Below are positions 1 through 6,662 of a DNA stretch of 12,491 bases, in pieces (position 1 is the first letter of the stretch; each line of letters starts with the position of its first letter). The DNA is from VBAS01 sp035318985 (GTDB taxonomy: Bacteria; Bacteroidota; Bacteroidia; Chitinophagales; Chitinophagaceae), in NCBI GenBank assembly GCA_035318985.1, contig DATHDP010000027.1, forward strand, positions 1-12,491, in the 5' to 3' direction. The notes under the pieces were generated by a model that was not told where the DNA came from, ran no database searches, and worked only from the letters and a program-made list of their open reading frames with translations. The position numbers and the translations under genes are program-made.

Positions 1-1
1 T

Positions 2-418
2 CTTCGTCCAATAAGTTTAACAAAAGAAAATATTACAGACTCTGCTATTCGCCGGTTGTTATTTGATGCTGGCGAGGATTTTGATGCACTGATGATGCTT
101 TGCGATGCTGACATTACTTCTAAGAATAAATGGAAGGTGAAGAAGTACATGGAAAATTTTAAGTTGGTGAGGAAACGTTGCGAAGAAGTGGAAGAGAAAG
201 ATCGCATTCGCAGTTGGCAACCGCCGATCAACGGAGAAATGATCATGAAAATATTCGGATTAGGCCCTTCAAAACCTGTTGGAATTATCAAGGATGCAAT
301 AAAAGATGCGATACTTGATGGTGTAATACCAAATAATTATGATGATGCATACGAATTCATGCTGACAAAAGCAGCTGAGTTAAATTTAAAACCCGTAAAA
401 TCCGGTTTTCGTTCCTGA
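2..418 (+). CDS. cca: CCA tRNA nucleotidyltransferase, C-terminal part (5' end outside window)
   Basis: This frame is open from the left edge, so the gene is truncated by the window. Only the last 138 codons are visible; full-length enzymes of this family are several hundred residues long. The enzyme adds or repairs the 3'-terminal CCA of tRNAs from CTP and ATP in the cytoplasm. The visible part lacks the catalytic nucleotidyltransferase head. It contains the C-terminal helical region typical of Bacteroidota homologues: RRLLFDAGED, then LMMLCDADITSK, then EEKDRIRSWQPPINGEMIM, then KDAIKDAILDGVIPN. A TTG at position 56 lies inside this homologous stretch and is a leucine codon, not a start. 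The next genes on the strand include miaA, another tRNA-maturation gene. Recognition is from family-typical motifs, without a search. Confidence 0.88.
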   Translation, partial: LRPISLTKENITDSAIRRLLFDAGEDFDALMMLCDADITSKNKWKVKKYMENFKLVRKRCEEVEEKDRIRSWQPPINGEMIMKIFGLGPSKPVGIIKDAIKDAILDGVIPNNYDDAYEFMLTKAAELNLKPVKSGFRS

Positions 419-446
419 TAGATATCGCGACTTGATTCATAAATCG

Positions 447-454
447 TATTTTTG
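447..454 (+). promoter_or_regulatory. Candidate Bacteroidota -7 box (TATTTTTG) directly before the pRiA4b-like gene
   Basis: TATTTTTG matches the phylum -7 consensus TAnnTTTG exactly. It ends 4 nt before the ATG at 459. A TCG, one mismatch from the -33 TTG, lies 19 nt upstream at 425-427. If used, transcription would begin almost at the ATG, giving a leaderless message. A short palindrome, GATT-CATA-AATC, sits at 434-445. Assignment by consensus only. Confidence 0.35.
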
Positions 455-458
455 ACAT

Positions 459-1049
459 ATGACAATATTAAAATTCAGGATCTATTTTGAAGATGATGAT
501 AGTATTTATCGTGATGTAGTTATACGGCATACACAATCTTTTTTTGAATTGCATGAAGCAATATTAAAAGCCTATGAGTTTGATAGCAAGCACAAGGCTA
601 CATTTTTTCGCAGCAATGATCATTGGCAAAGAGGAAGGGAGATATCACTGGAAGTATATGAAAAGGATTACAAAGCTGCACCGTTACTGATGAAAGACAC
701 TACCGTTGGCAGTGAAATAAAAAACCCCGGGCAAAAGTTTATTTATAATTATGATTTCAATAAGAACTGGAGCTTCATGGTTGAATTGATAAATGTCTCT
801 AAAGAAGAGAATGCAAAATTGAGTTACCCGGCTACGGTCCGGACGGAAGGCATAGCTCCAAGTCAATATGGTACCAAAGGCTTACTGGGAGCAAAATTTG
901 CAGATGTGGAAGAGAAGTATGATCTCACCCAAGGCGCAGAGGGGTTTATTGAAAAAAGTGACGAAGGAGAAGACCTGGGGGTGACAGAGGAGGGTGAAAG
1001 TGATGAAGATGCAAGTGACGGAGGTACAGTTGACGAGGAAGTAGCATAA
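459..1049 (+). CDS. pRiA4b ORF-3-like (IS1096 passenger TnpR-type) protein with acidic tail
   Basis: This is a 196-residue soluble protein with no signal peptide or membrane segment. Residues 1-145 resemble the PRiA4_ORF3 fold: an N-terminal strand with DDD at 12-14, a helix with HEAILKAYEF at 32-41, and the hallmark FIYNYDFNKNWSFMVEL at 94-110. GIAPSQYG at 131-138 is the usual short loop near the domain end. From about residue 149 the chain becomes a strongly acidic, Glu/Asp/Gly/Ser-rich tail that is probably disordered. The family name comes from a plasmid ORF and a passenger gene of IS1096. Nothing here looks mobile: no transposase or inverted repeats are near, and it sits between two tRNA-maturation genes. 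Biochemical function is unknown. The ATG at 459 follows a perfect -7-like box. Confidence 0.8.
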   Translation: MTILKFRIYFEDDDSIYRDVVIRHTQSFFELHEAILKAYEFDSKHKATFFRSNDHWQRGREISLEVYEKDYKAAPLLMKDTTVGSEIKNPGQKFIYNYDFNKNWSFMVELINVSKEENAKLSYPATVRTEGIAPSQYGTKGLLGAKFADVEEKYDLTQGAEGFIEKSDEGEDLGVTEEGESDEDASDGGTVDEEVA

Positions 1050-1091
1050 CGACCTTTACATTTTACTTTCGAAAATAGGTTTCAATGATCA

Positions 1092-2021
1092 TTGAACATT
1101 GAGCGTTTCTTGAAAAATCCAAAAGATAAGACTGTAGTTATTATTTGCGGACCAACTGCTGTTGGTAAAACGGCTGTTGCTATTTCAATTGCTAAACAGT
1201 TTCAAACTGAAATAATTTCTGCAGATAGCCGTCAATGCTTCAAAGAATTAAAAATTGGTGTGGCAAGGCCATCCGATGAAGAATTAAAAGAAATACCACA
1301 TCATTTCATTGCTTCCCATTCTATCAAGGAAAATATTAACGCCGCTTTTTTTGAGAACTTTGCTCTACAAAAAACAGCAAAGCTTTTTAAAACTCATGAT
1401 ACAATTATTATGGTCGGGGGAACAGGGCTTTATATCAAAGCTTTTTGTGAGGGCCTGGATGAAATTCCTCCAATCGATGAAACAATTCGAAAAAATATCG
1501 TTTCAAACTATGAACTGTATGGATTATCCTGGTTGCAAGAGCAAGTAAAGATAAAGGACCCAGAATTTTATAAAATTGGCGAAATACAAAACCCGCAAAG
1601 ATTGATGAGGGCATTAGAAGTTGTGGCGTCTACTGGACAATCTATTCTTTCATTCAGAAAAAATAAAAAGACGGATCGGCCATTTAAAATAATTAAGTTC
1701 GGTTTGGAATTGCCGAAAGAAGAATTACATAGAAACATAAATTCACGGGTTGATAAGATGTTACAGGAAGGTCTTCTTGAAGAAGTAGGTTCATTGAATG
1801 GTTATCGTGATGTTAATGCATTACAGACAGTAGGTTATTCAGAAATATTTCAACACCTTGATGGCAAGATGTCTTTAGCAAATGCTATTGAGGAAATAAA
1901 AATGAACACTAGACAATATGCCAAGCGTCAAATGACATGGTTTAAAAAGGATAAGGAAATAAATTGGGTCAATGCAAAACAAACAGGAGATATCCTTAGC
2001 ATGGCACAAAAATTGGTTTAG
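1092..2021 (+). CDS. miaA: tRNA dimethylallyltransferase MiaA
   Basis: MiaA transfers a dimethylallyl group from DMAPP to N6 of A37 in tRNAs that read codons starting with U, in the cytoplasm. The 309 residues match the usual length of about 300. Visible motifs are the P-loop GPTAVGKT (20-27), DSRQ (45-48), VGGTGLYIKA (108-117), NPQRLMRALEV (167-177), LQTVGY (244-249) and the basic TRQYAKRQMTWFK (273-285). The start is unclear. An in-frame TGA at 1086-1088 closes the frame, and no ATG precedes the P-loop. The only reasonable starts are TTG at 1092 and TTG at 1110; the latter gives a compact MKNPKDKT N-terminus more like the family. A short overlapping ATG frame (1085-1102) ends in TGA. The SdiA-regulated-type lipoprotein gene follows 26 nt after the stop and may be cotranscribed. 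Confidence 0.93.
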   Translation: MNIERFLKNPKDKTVVIICGPTAVGKTAVAISIAKQFQTEIISADSRQCFKELKIGVARPSDEELKEIPHHFIASHSIKENINAAFFENFALQKTAKLFKTHDTIIMVGGTGLYIKAFCEGLDEIPPIDETIRKNIVSNYELYGLSWLQEQVKIKDPEFYKIGEIQNPQRLMRALEVVASTGQSILSFRKNKKTDRPFKIIKFGLELPKEELHRNINSRVDKMLQEGLLEEVGSLNGYRDVNALQTVGYSEIFQHLDGKMSLANAIEEIKMNTRQYAKRQMTWFKKDKEINWVNAKQTGDILSMAQKLV

Positions 2022-2047
2022 GCTGAACGAGAATAAAAATTTATCAG

Positions 2048-2956
2048 ATGAGAATACTTTATTTGTTAAGATCGCTGGTGCTGATAACTGGTTTATTGTT
2101 TCATAATTCCTGTAACAATAAGGCAGAAAGCAAAAAAGAAGAAGAAGGCCCAAAACCTGTTTCACTTCAATCTACTAATTATGATCTATTAAAGCCTGTA
2201 AAAAGTTGGGCTCTTTCAGATAGTCTTGCTGAAATATCTGGTATTACTTTTTTGAAAAATGAAAGATTAATTGGGATAGAAGATATACACCCGATCTTAT
2301 ACGAGATCAAACTTGGTGACAGCATGGGCAGTATTATTAATAAACTTGAATTCAGGGAAACGGATAAAGAGAAATTTGACTTTGAAGATCTTGCTGCGGT
2401 TGGTGATACTGTTTATGCTTTATGGAGTCATGGCGCCATATTTAAAATTACAAAGAAACAAAAAGGGTTTACTTCAGAAAGAATGAAAACATGGCTTAAG
2501 AAAGAAAACAATACGGAAGGCCTTGCTTTTGATCCAGTGTCAGGAAATTTATTGGTTGCATGTAAGGACGATGCAGGATTGGAAGATGTGAAAAAAACGA
2601 CAAGAGCTATTTATGAATTTGATATAAAAGCAGATTCATTGAGGCCAGATCCATTTATGCTGGTAAAGAAAGGTGATTTTGAAAATGTAGCAGGGGAGAA
2701 GATCGATTTTTACCCGGCTGCAATCGCTGTTCACCCGGTTTCTCATGATATATTCATAATCTCAACCAAGGATACAAAATGTATTGCACAATTTTCTCAT
2801 GATGGCAAATTAAAAGCATTTGATTACCTCGAAAAAGAAATGCTGCCACAACCAGAAGGAATTTGTTTTGATACAAAAGGGGATCTATATATCAGCACGC
2901 AAGCAAGACATGGTAAGCCGCCTTATATTTATAAGTTTAGTTTGAAGGCTAACTAG
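2048..2956 (+). CDS. SdiA-regulated-type beta-propeller lipoprotein
   Basis: The 302 residues start with a signal peptide (hydrophobic 4-18) and a cysteine at 22 in HNSC. That is a poor lipobox by proteobacterial standards but acceptable for Bacteroidota. A charged linker, roughly 23-37, follows. The rest carries repeated propeller-like strands with conserved short motifs: AEISGI (61-66), FDFEDLA (110-116), NTEGLAFDP (155-163), LLVACK (168-173) and PQPEGICFD (267-275) followed by GDLYIST. The acidic E-D and E-G pairs recur in similar places, as in the SdiA-regulated (PF06977-like) family, which resembles NHL or esterase-like propellers. The protein is probably anchored in an envelope membrane; substrate and role are unknown. 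The name reflects a Salmonella homologue and does not imply quorum sensing here. It ends 14 nt from the convergent GNAT gene. Confidence 0.78.
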   Translation: MRILYLLRSLVLITGLLFHNSCNNKAESKKEEEGPKPVSLQSTNYDLLKPVKSWALSDSLAEISGITFLKNERLIGIEDIHPILYEIKLGDSMGSIINKLEFRETDKEKFDFEDLAAVGDTVYALWSHGAIFKITKKQKGFTSERMKTWLKKENNTEGLAFDPVSGNLLVACKDDAGLEDVKKTTRAIYEFDIKADSLRPDPFMLVKKGDFENVAGEKIDFYPAAIAVHPVSHDIFIISTKDTKCIAQFSHDGKLKAFDYLEKEMLPQPEGICFDTKGDLYISTQARHGKPPYIYKFSLKAN

Positions 2957-2970
2957 ATCAATTTTTGAGT

Positions 2971-3426
2971 TTATCCTGTAATATCTTTTTCAAAACATAC
3001 ACTGTTTTCCATCTCAACATATTTGCCGTAGTTAGGGATGGATTTATATCCATTCTTTTGATATAGCCAAATCGCATCGGGTTGTCGTTTGCCTGTTTCC
3101 AAAACACACTTTTGATAAGCTAATTCAAAAGCCCATTTTTCTAATTCATTCAAAACTTTTGTGGCAATGCCTTTGCCCCTGCTTTCGGGTATCGTGTACA
3201 TCCGTTTAACTTCCATTATCGCTGGAGAGTATTCTCTTATTGCGCCGCAACTTATTGGATTTTCGTTTTCATAGGCAACGATCACATGTTTGATCTTATC
3301 TGTTTTATTGAGCTGTGCATAAAATGCATGTTCTTCGCCATCCAATATTGCTAATTCTGCATCAAGCTGTTTAACGAGTTGGATAAAATTTTTGTTATCT
3401 GAATCAGTTCGGACCAATTTGATCAT
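2971..3426 (-). CDS. GNAT family N-acetyltransferase
   Basis: A 151-residue cytoplasmic acyl-CoA-dependent acetyltransferase, close to the size of a single GNAT domain. The acetyl-CoA motif A is clear: the strand EVKRMYTIP (72-80) is followed by the pyrophosphate loop SRGKGIA (82-88) and the helix TKVLNELEKWAFE. Motif B is seen as LYQKNGYKSIPNYGKY near the C-terminus. The region LDGEEHAFYAQLNK (28-41) is shared with a common Bacteroidota subfamily; the acceptor is unknown. I start at the ATG at 3426. A TTG one codon upstream is possible but adds only one residue. The gene begins 11 nt after the stop of the upstream serine hydrolase, so the two are probably cotranscribed. Confidence 0.88.
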   Translation of the reverse strand: MIKLVRTDSDNKNFIQLVKQLDAELAILDGEEHAFYAQLNKTDKIKHVIVAYENENPISCGAIREYSPAIMEVKRMYTIPESRGKGIATKVLNELEKWAFELAYQKCVLETGKRQPDAIWLYQKNGYKSIPNYGKYVEMENSVCFEKDITG

Positions 3427-3437
3427 CAAGTTTCTTT

Positions 3438-3971
3438 TTAACTGTTAGTAAGCCTTTTTAAAATGCTGAATCCTTCTTTCCACTCTTTATGACCGGAAGC
3501 TGCGTTAATGTGCCCGGCTTTTCCAATATTTATAAACTCACTTCCCCAACTATCTGCAAAATACTTTGCTCTTTCTAAAGAAACCCAGGGATCATCTTCA
3601 CTTGCAACAACTATTGTTCTGAAATTTATTTTTTCTGTTGGCGTTGGTGAAAATCCTTTTGCAGGAAAAGTATATCCCTGTGCATCAACATCACTTGGTG
3701 CCACTAATAAGGCCCCTTTTATATTTTTCTTGTATTGATTTGCCCAATGCGCAATTGTTATGCAACCTAAACTATGTCCTATCAAGACAACTGCAGCAGC
3801 ATCGTATTTAGAAACTGCTTTATCAATAGCGGTAACCCAATCGCTACAAACAGGAGCATCCCATTCTTGCTGGATAATTCTTTTAAAATTATCGCCGGAG
3901 TTTTCAAAAAATGTTTGCCAATGTTCGGGCCCGGAATTACCAAGACCAGGTACTATTAAATAATTCGTCAT
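3438..3971 (-). CDS. RBBP9/YdeN-type alpha/beta serine hydrolase
   Basis: A 177-residue small alpha/beta hydrolase without a signal peptide, probably cytoplasmic. It begins with the family signature YLIVPGLGNSGPEHWQ (4-19), whose backbone helps form the oxyanion hole. The nucleophile is Ser67 in GHSLG. The acid is Asp126 or Asp127 in ASEDDPWV, and His154 in AGHINA completes the triad. ALLVAPSDVD (87-96) and FSPTP (107-111) are also typical of the RBBP9/YdeN family, which has broad, poorly defined esterase-like activity. All catalytic residues are intact. It lies upstream of the GNAT gene with a 11-nt gap and downstream of a membrane-protein gene with a 35-nt gap. Confidence 0.88.
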   Translation of the reverse strand: MTNYLIVPGLGNSGPEHWQTFFENSGDNFKRIIQQEWDAPVCSDWVTAIDKAVSKYDAAAVVLIGHSLGCITIAHWANQYKKNIKGALLVAPSDVDAQGYTFPAKGFSPTPTEKINFRTIVVASEDDPWVSLERAKYFADSWGSEFINIGKAGHINAASGHKEWKEGFSILKRLTNS

Positions 3972-4006
3972 AATGATTAGATCTGCGGCTTGTTATAAAA
4001 ACTAAT

Positions 4007-4486
4007 TTAAGCTTTTGTCCTAAAATATCTTCTTGCTAACAATACAATCGGTATTCCAACACAGACAACAATAATTGCGGCAGCAATTGCAGCATTCTTG
4101 ATCGCTTCTTGTCCTACAATGGGTTTTGGATTCAAACGAGATATATAAGGAAGAATAATAAATCGCATAGTGCCCCATACTAATACTCCATACAGAATGC
4201 CAATGACAATTGGATATTTAACTAAAGAAGGAATTTGTTTTGCCAAAAAGAAAAAGAAAAATGTAAACGAGATGGCAATTATGAAATGAACAAGCAGCCC
4301 AATGGCAGCCAGCATTGTATCATTTGAAAAAGTTTTTGGATCAACTGCGCCGCTTGCTACATATTTCAAAACTTGTGACGGAGTGGTGCCTGTTTTCAAA
4401 TAAGCTTGTATACACGCTGCAGTAATATCCAATGTGCCGGCAACTAAACCAGCGGTTAATGCACTGGCAAAAAATGATCGTTTCAT
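4007..4486 (-). CDS. Conserved four-helix membrane protein, function unknown
   Basis: A 159-residue integral membrane protein with four probable helices at about 7-30, 58-82, 90-114 and 130-151. Helix 1 holds ALTAGLVAGTLDITAACI. A small loop has SQVLKYVASGAVDP (37-50), and helix 2 contains a run of five phenylalanines (76-80). The pattern of a glycine-rich first helix with an Asp, a VLKYVASG loop, and an IGLLVHF second helix recurs in unannotated bacterial membrane proteins, but I cannot name the family or a function. The ATG at 4486 is the first in frame. A 133-nt gap holding a small hairpin separates it from the upstream lipoprotein gene. Confidence 0.75.
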   Translation of the reverse strand: MKRSFFASALTAGLVAGTLDITAACIQAYLKTGTTPSQVLKYVASGAVDPKTFSNDTMLAAIGLLVHFIIAISFTFFFFFLAKQIPSLVKYPIVIGILYGVLVWGTMRFIILPYISRLNPKPIVGQEAIKNAAIAAAIIVVCVGIPIVLLARRYFRTKA

Positions 4487-4521
4487 AAACAGTTAGCGGT
4501 TTCTTTACAGATAGTAAATCA

Positions 4522-4537
4522 CGGCAATTTGCTGCCG
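4522..4537. other. Small GC-rich hairpin in the gap between lipoprotein and membrane-protein genes
   Basis: CGGCA and TGCCG form a perfect 5-bp stem around a 6-nt loop. Neither strand has a T-run after it, so an intrinsic terminator is not supported. It lies in the leader of the membrane-protein gene or the 3' tail of the lipoprotein message. No other element was recognised in 4487-4619. Confidence 0.3.
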
Positions 4538-4619
4538 GGATCCTAAAAATAATTCATTTAATTTTTCTTTGATATTTAAAAGCATATAGTAATCTGTGGT
4601 TGCTTCCTGCATATCTTCT

Positions 4620-5432
4620 TTAATTCACCTGGATAAAAAAGGCACATGTCTGTCCGCCAAGCGGATGCGGACCAACGATCTCAGGAGCAAATGTGAAATT
4701 GCCACGGGTAAGAGGCGTTCCAGTTCCATATAGTATCACATCCATCGAACCAGTTGTTGAAAAAACACCTGTATAAGAAAACGTCATTCCATTTACAGAA
4801 TTTGTCGCAATAGTAAAGTTGCCCTTCTCAGCAACATATACACGTATGCTGACCATATTGGAGTTTGCTAATGGAATACCTGCTGTATAGGTTCCGGAAA
4901 TTGTTTGAATACATGGATTAGGATTACCATAGCCTGATTCTAAAACATAGACAGCTAATGGTGCGGGATCCCGAATGGTAACTTTAAAATTGCAGCCCGA
5001 ACCACCTGTTAAAGGAGTAAATATTAAATTTCTTGCAAACTCGGGTGTGCCATTCCCGTTCAGGGTGATAATTTGATTACCTGTGCTTGTAAATGTTCCT
5101 GATCCTGAAAACCAAACTCCATTAATTGTGTCAGTTGTTAAACTATAATTTCCAATTGCAGTTACGTTTACATTTATGTCCACAGTATTTGCATTTGACA
5201 AAAAAACGCCGGAAACATAGGTCCCATTTACATAAGCATTAAAGCAATTATTTGGTGCTCCTGTAAGTGTAAAACTTGCATTGACAACAGTTGGTGGTGG
5301 TGGTGGCGGAGGAGGTGGTGGTGTTGGGGAACCCCCGCCTTCATAACTATATTCTTTTTTACAGGTAATAAAGAATATAAAACAAGACAGCAATAGTATC
5401 GATGAGATAAAAAATGTAAACCGCCTGTTCAT
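4620..5432 (-). CDS. Lipoprotein with poly-proline linker and two tandem beta-rich modules
   Basis: From the ATG at 5432 the protein has 270 residues; a TTG two codons upstream is less likely. A basic-hydrophobic signal peptide ends at Cys24, followed by KKEYSYEGGG, a beginning common in Chitinophagaceae lipoproteins. LLSC at Cys17 is a weaker alternative because hydrophobic residues follow it. Ten prolines (38-47) form a stiff linker. Two homologous modules follow, at about 51-153 and 160-269. Each has a Cys, GTYxxG, L-x-N-x-N-x-V-x-I-x-V, GN, NG, FSxxG, TG, GxGTP, F-x-P and a final C-x-F. The paired cysteines (63/147 and 174/263) may form one disulfide per module. It is probably displayed on the cell surface or in the periplasm. 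The function is unknown; an adhesion or binding role is only a guess. Confidence 0.8.
   Translation of the reverse strand: MNRRFTFFISSILLLSCFIFFITCKKEYSYEGGGSPTPPPPPPPPPPTVVNASFTLTGAPNNCFNAYVNGTYVSGVFLSNANTVDINVNVTAIGNYSLTTDTINGVWFSGSGTFTSTGNQIITLNGNGTPEFARNLIFTPLTGGSGCNFKVTIRDPAPLAVYVLESGYGNPNPCIQTISGTYTAGIPLANSNMVSIRVYVAEKGNFTIATNSVNGMTFSYTGVFSTTGSMDVILYGTGTPLTRGNFTFAPEIVGPHPLGGQTCAFFIQVN
5292..5321 (-). repeat. Proline-codon microsatellite (ten CCN codons)
   Basis: Ten consecutive proline codons, written GGT/GGC/GGA on the plus strand, lie inside the two-module lipoprotein gene. Third positions vary (mostly CCA-side GGT runs broken by GGC and GGA), which limits but does not exclude slippage. 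Length changes in steps of three would alter the linker without shifting frame. Confidence 0.75.
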
Positions 5433-5435
5433 ATT

Positions 5436-5443
5436 CAAAGTTA
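5436..5443 (-). promoter_or_regulatory. Candidate -7 box (TAACTTTG) 3 nt before the lipoprotein ATG
   Basis: On the minus strand TAACTTTG matches TAnnTTTG exactly and ends 3 nt before the ATG at 5432. The triplet 19 nt upstream is TAA rather than TTG, so the -33 element is poor. If functional, the message would be leaderless. Consensus match only. Confidence 0.3.
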
Positions 5444-5484
5444 CCGATTCAATGAGGAAGAGTTATTGTTAATTCTTACAACAT

Positions 5485-6132
5485 TTATTCTTCGTGAATT
5501 CTGAAGATCTTTTTTACTAACGATACAATCGTTGTTGCAATAATGGCCCCGCAAAAAGCAACGAAGATGTCTTTTTGTGCATCCCATATGTCACCTTGAG
5601 TTCCCAAATAGGCATCTCCATGTTCTGTAAAAAACAGATCAGCAACGGCCCATTCTATTAATTCATAAAAGGCGCTGATGGAAAGTGTTATTTCTATTGG
5701 CAGTAACCAGGCTACCCATCTAGGATACTTCAACCATTTTAAAAACATTTCCCGCATAGGGTAGGCAAGAAGAAAACCAAAACAAAAATGCACAATACGA
5801 TCATAATGATTTCTTGATAGATGAAGTGTATCCTTGAGCCAGTATCCAAATGGATTTTCGGCATAGGTATACTTAGATCCATAGACATGCAGGCATAAAT
5901 AGATGCAAATAAGCAAATAGCTGAGATCACTGAATTGATGTTTCCTAAATGTTATAATTATAAAACCTACAAAAATAAAAGACAAGGTGTTTTCAAGTAG
6001 CCAATTAGCAGTATCGGTAGTACCTATAAGAGAATTGGCCCATGCAAAAGCAAACACTGCTATAAATGCAAATAACCAAATGTTCTTTTTAAATGGAACT
6101 CTGTCTTTTGATATGGCAATTGTAAAACTCAT
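5485..6132 (-). CDS. YjdF/DUF2238 family inner membrane protein
   Basis: A 215-residue polytopic membrane protein with probably five or six helices, the first at about 19-36. The conserved family signatures are all present: NHYDRIVHF (108-116), AYPMRE (123-128), YELIEW (156-161) and LGTQGDIWDAQKD (176-188). The clustered His, Asp, Arg and Glu residues inside or near helices are invariant in this family and hint at an active or ion-binding centre, but no reaction is established. The ATG at 6132 gives a full-length product. The gene lies just downstream of the terminator that closes the two-component operon. A TATATTTA at 6161-6168 (minus strand) is a one-mismatch -7 box but lacks a clear -33, so its own promoter is likely though not well defined. 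Confidence 0.87.
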   Translation of the reverse strand: MSFTIAISKDRVPFKKNIWLFAFIAVFAFAWANSLIGTTDTANWLLENTLSFIFVGFIIITFRKHQFSDLSYLLICIYLCLHVYGSKYTYAENPFGYWLKDTLHLSRNHYDRIVHFCFGFLLAYPMREMFLKWLKYPRWVAWLLPIEITLSISAFYELIEWAVADLFFTEHGDAYLGTQGDIWDAQKDIFVAFCGAIIATTIVSLVKKIFRIHEE

Positions 6133-6175
6133 AGAAAATATTTTTTTGAATGGTGGAATTTAAATATACGGAAAT

Positions 6176-6204
6176 AAAAAATCCCGATCGTAAGCGATCG
6201 GGAT
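6176..6204 (-). terminator. Rho-independent terminator of the kinase/response-regulator operon
   Basis: ATCCCGATCG (6181-6190) and CGATCGGGAT (6195-6204) form a perfect 10-bp stem with a TAAG loop on the plus strand. Read on the minus strand, the hairpin is followed by a T-rich tract (TTTTTTATTTCC). There is no T-tract on the plus-strand side. It lies 40 nt past the response-regulator stop codon, which is the expected place. Confidence 0.88.
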
Positions 6205-6244
6205 CTAAAGAATTAATTATAGTCGAATAGATTATCGGGTTTTC

Positions 6245-6652
6245 TCACAAGTAATCCTGGAAATGTTCTTTTAGGATTTCTGACATGATTTCTTTGCTTA
6301 GAGGTTTTGTTTCAAAGCCAGTTACTTCCTGTATTTTTTTTGCCTTTTTTATATCATCAGGATTTGCGGAAGTCGTGAGGATCACAATTGTTACTCTTGC
6401 CTTTTGTTTAGCATCCAGATGTTTGTATTGCTCCAGGAATTCCCAGCCATTCATTTTTGGCATATTAATGTCCAGGAAGATAAGTTCAGGCGGAACCTGG
6501 CCTTCTTTTTTAAGGTAGGTAATCGCTTCTACTCCGTTTACAACGATGTCAATTTTGTCCACAATGTCCATTTCTTCAAGAATGATCTGGTGAAACATAT
6601 TATCATCGGGATCATCATCGACTAATAGTATGCGGTTTAATTTTCTTTTCAT
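6245..6652 (-). CDS. Single-domain (CheY/Rcp1-like) response regulator
   Basis: A 135-residue receiver domain with no output domain. I start at the ATG at 6652, giving MKRKLNRILLVDDDPDDN. The frame extends upstream, but that extension overlaps the kinase and lacks family similarity. The acidic pocket is Asp12-Asp14, the phospho-acceptor Asp61 in FLDINMPKMNGW, the switch Thr/Ser in ILTTSANPDD (about 93-95) and Lys116 in TKP. All key residues are intact. Receivers of this type usually pass phosphate to another kinase or control a partner by direct contact, so a target protein elsewhere is expected. The gene begins 10 nt after the stop of the CHASE3 kinase gene, so the kinase is its likely cognate partner. 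A terminator follows. Confidence 0.93.
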   Translation of the reverse strand: MKRKLNRILLVDDDPDDNMFHQIILEEMDIVDKIDIVVNGVEAITYLKKEGQVPPELIFLDINMPKMNGWEFLEQYKHLDAKQKARVTIVILTTSANPDDIKKAKKIQEVTGFETKPLSKEIMSEILKEHFQDYL

Positions 6653-6662
6653 ATCCCGTCTT

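Noticed and set aside
459..1049. A mobile element, suggested by the IS1096/pRiA4b family name
   Set aside because: No transposase, terminal inverted repeats or target duplications are visible, and the gene sits among housekeeping genes.
2048..2956. A quorum-sensing component, suggested by the SdiA-regulated name
   Set aside because: The name comes from a Salmonella homologue. There is no LuxR-type regulator or signal synthase in the window.
4522..4537. Intrinsic terminator of the lipoprotein gene
   Set aside because: The 5-bp stem is short and has no T-tract on either strand.
6181..6204. A dispersed palindromic repeat, because both terminators contain ATCCC/GGGAT
   Set aside because: The shared core is only five or six bases, and the stems otherwise differ; both are well explained as terminators.
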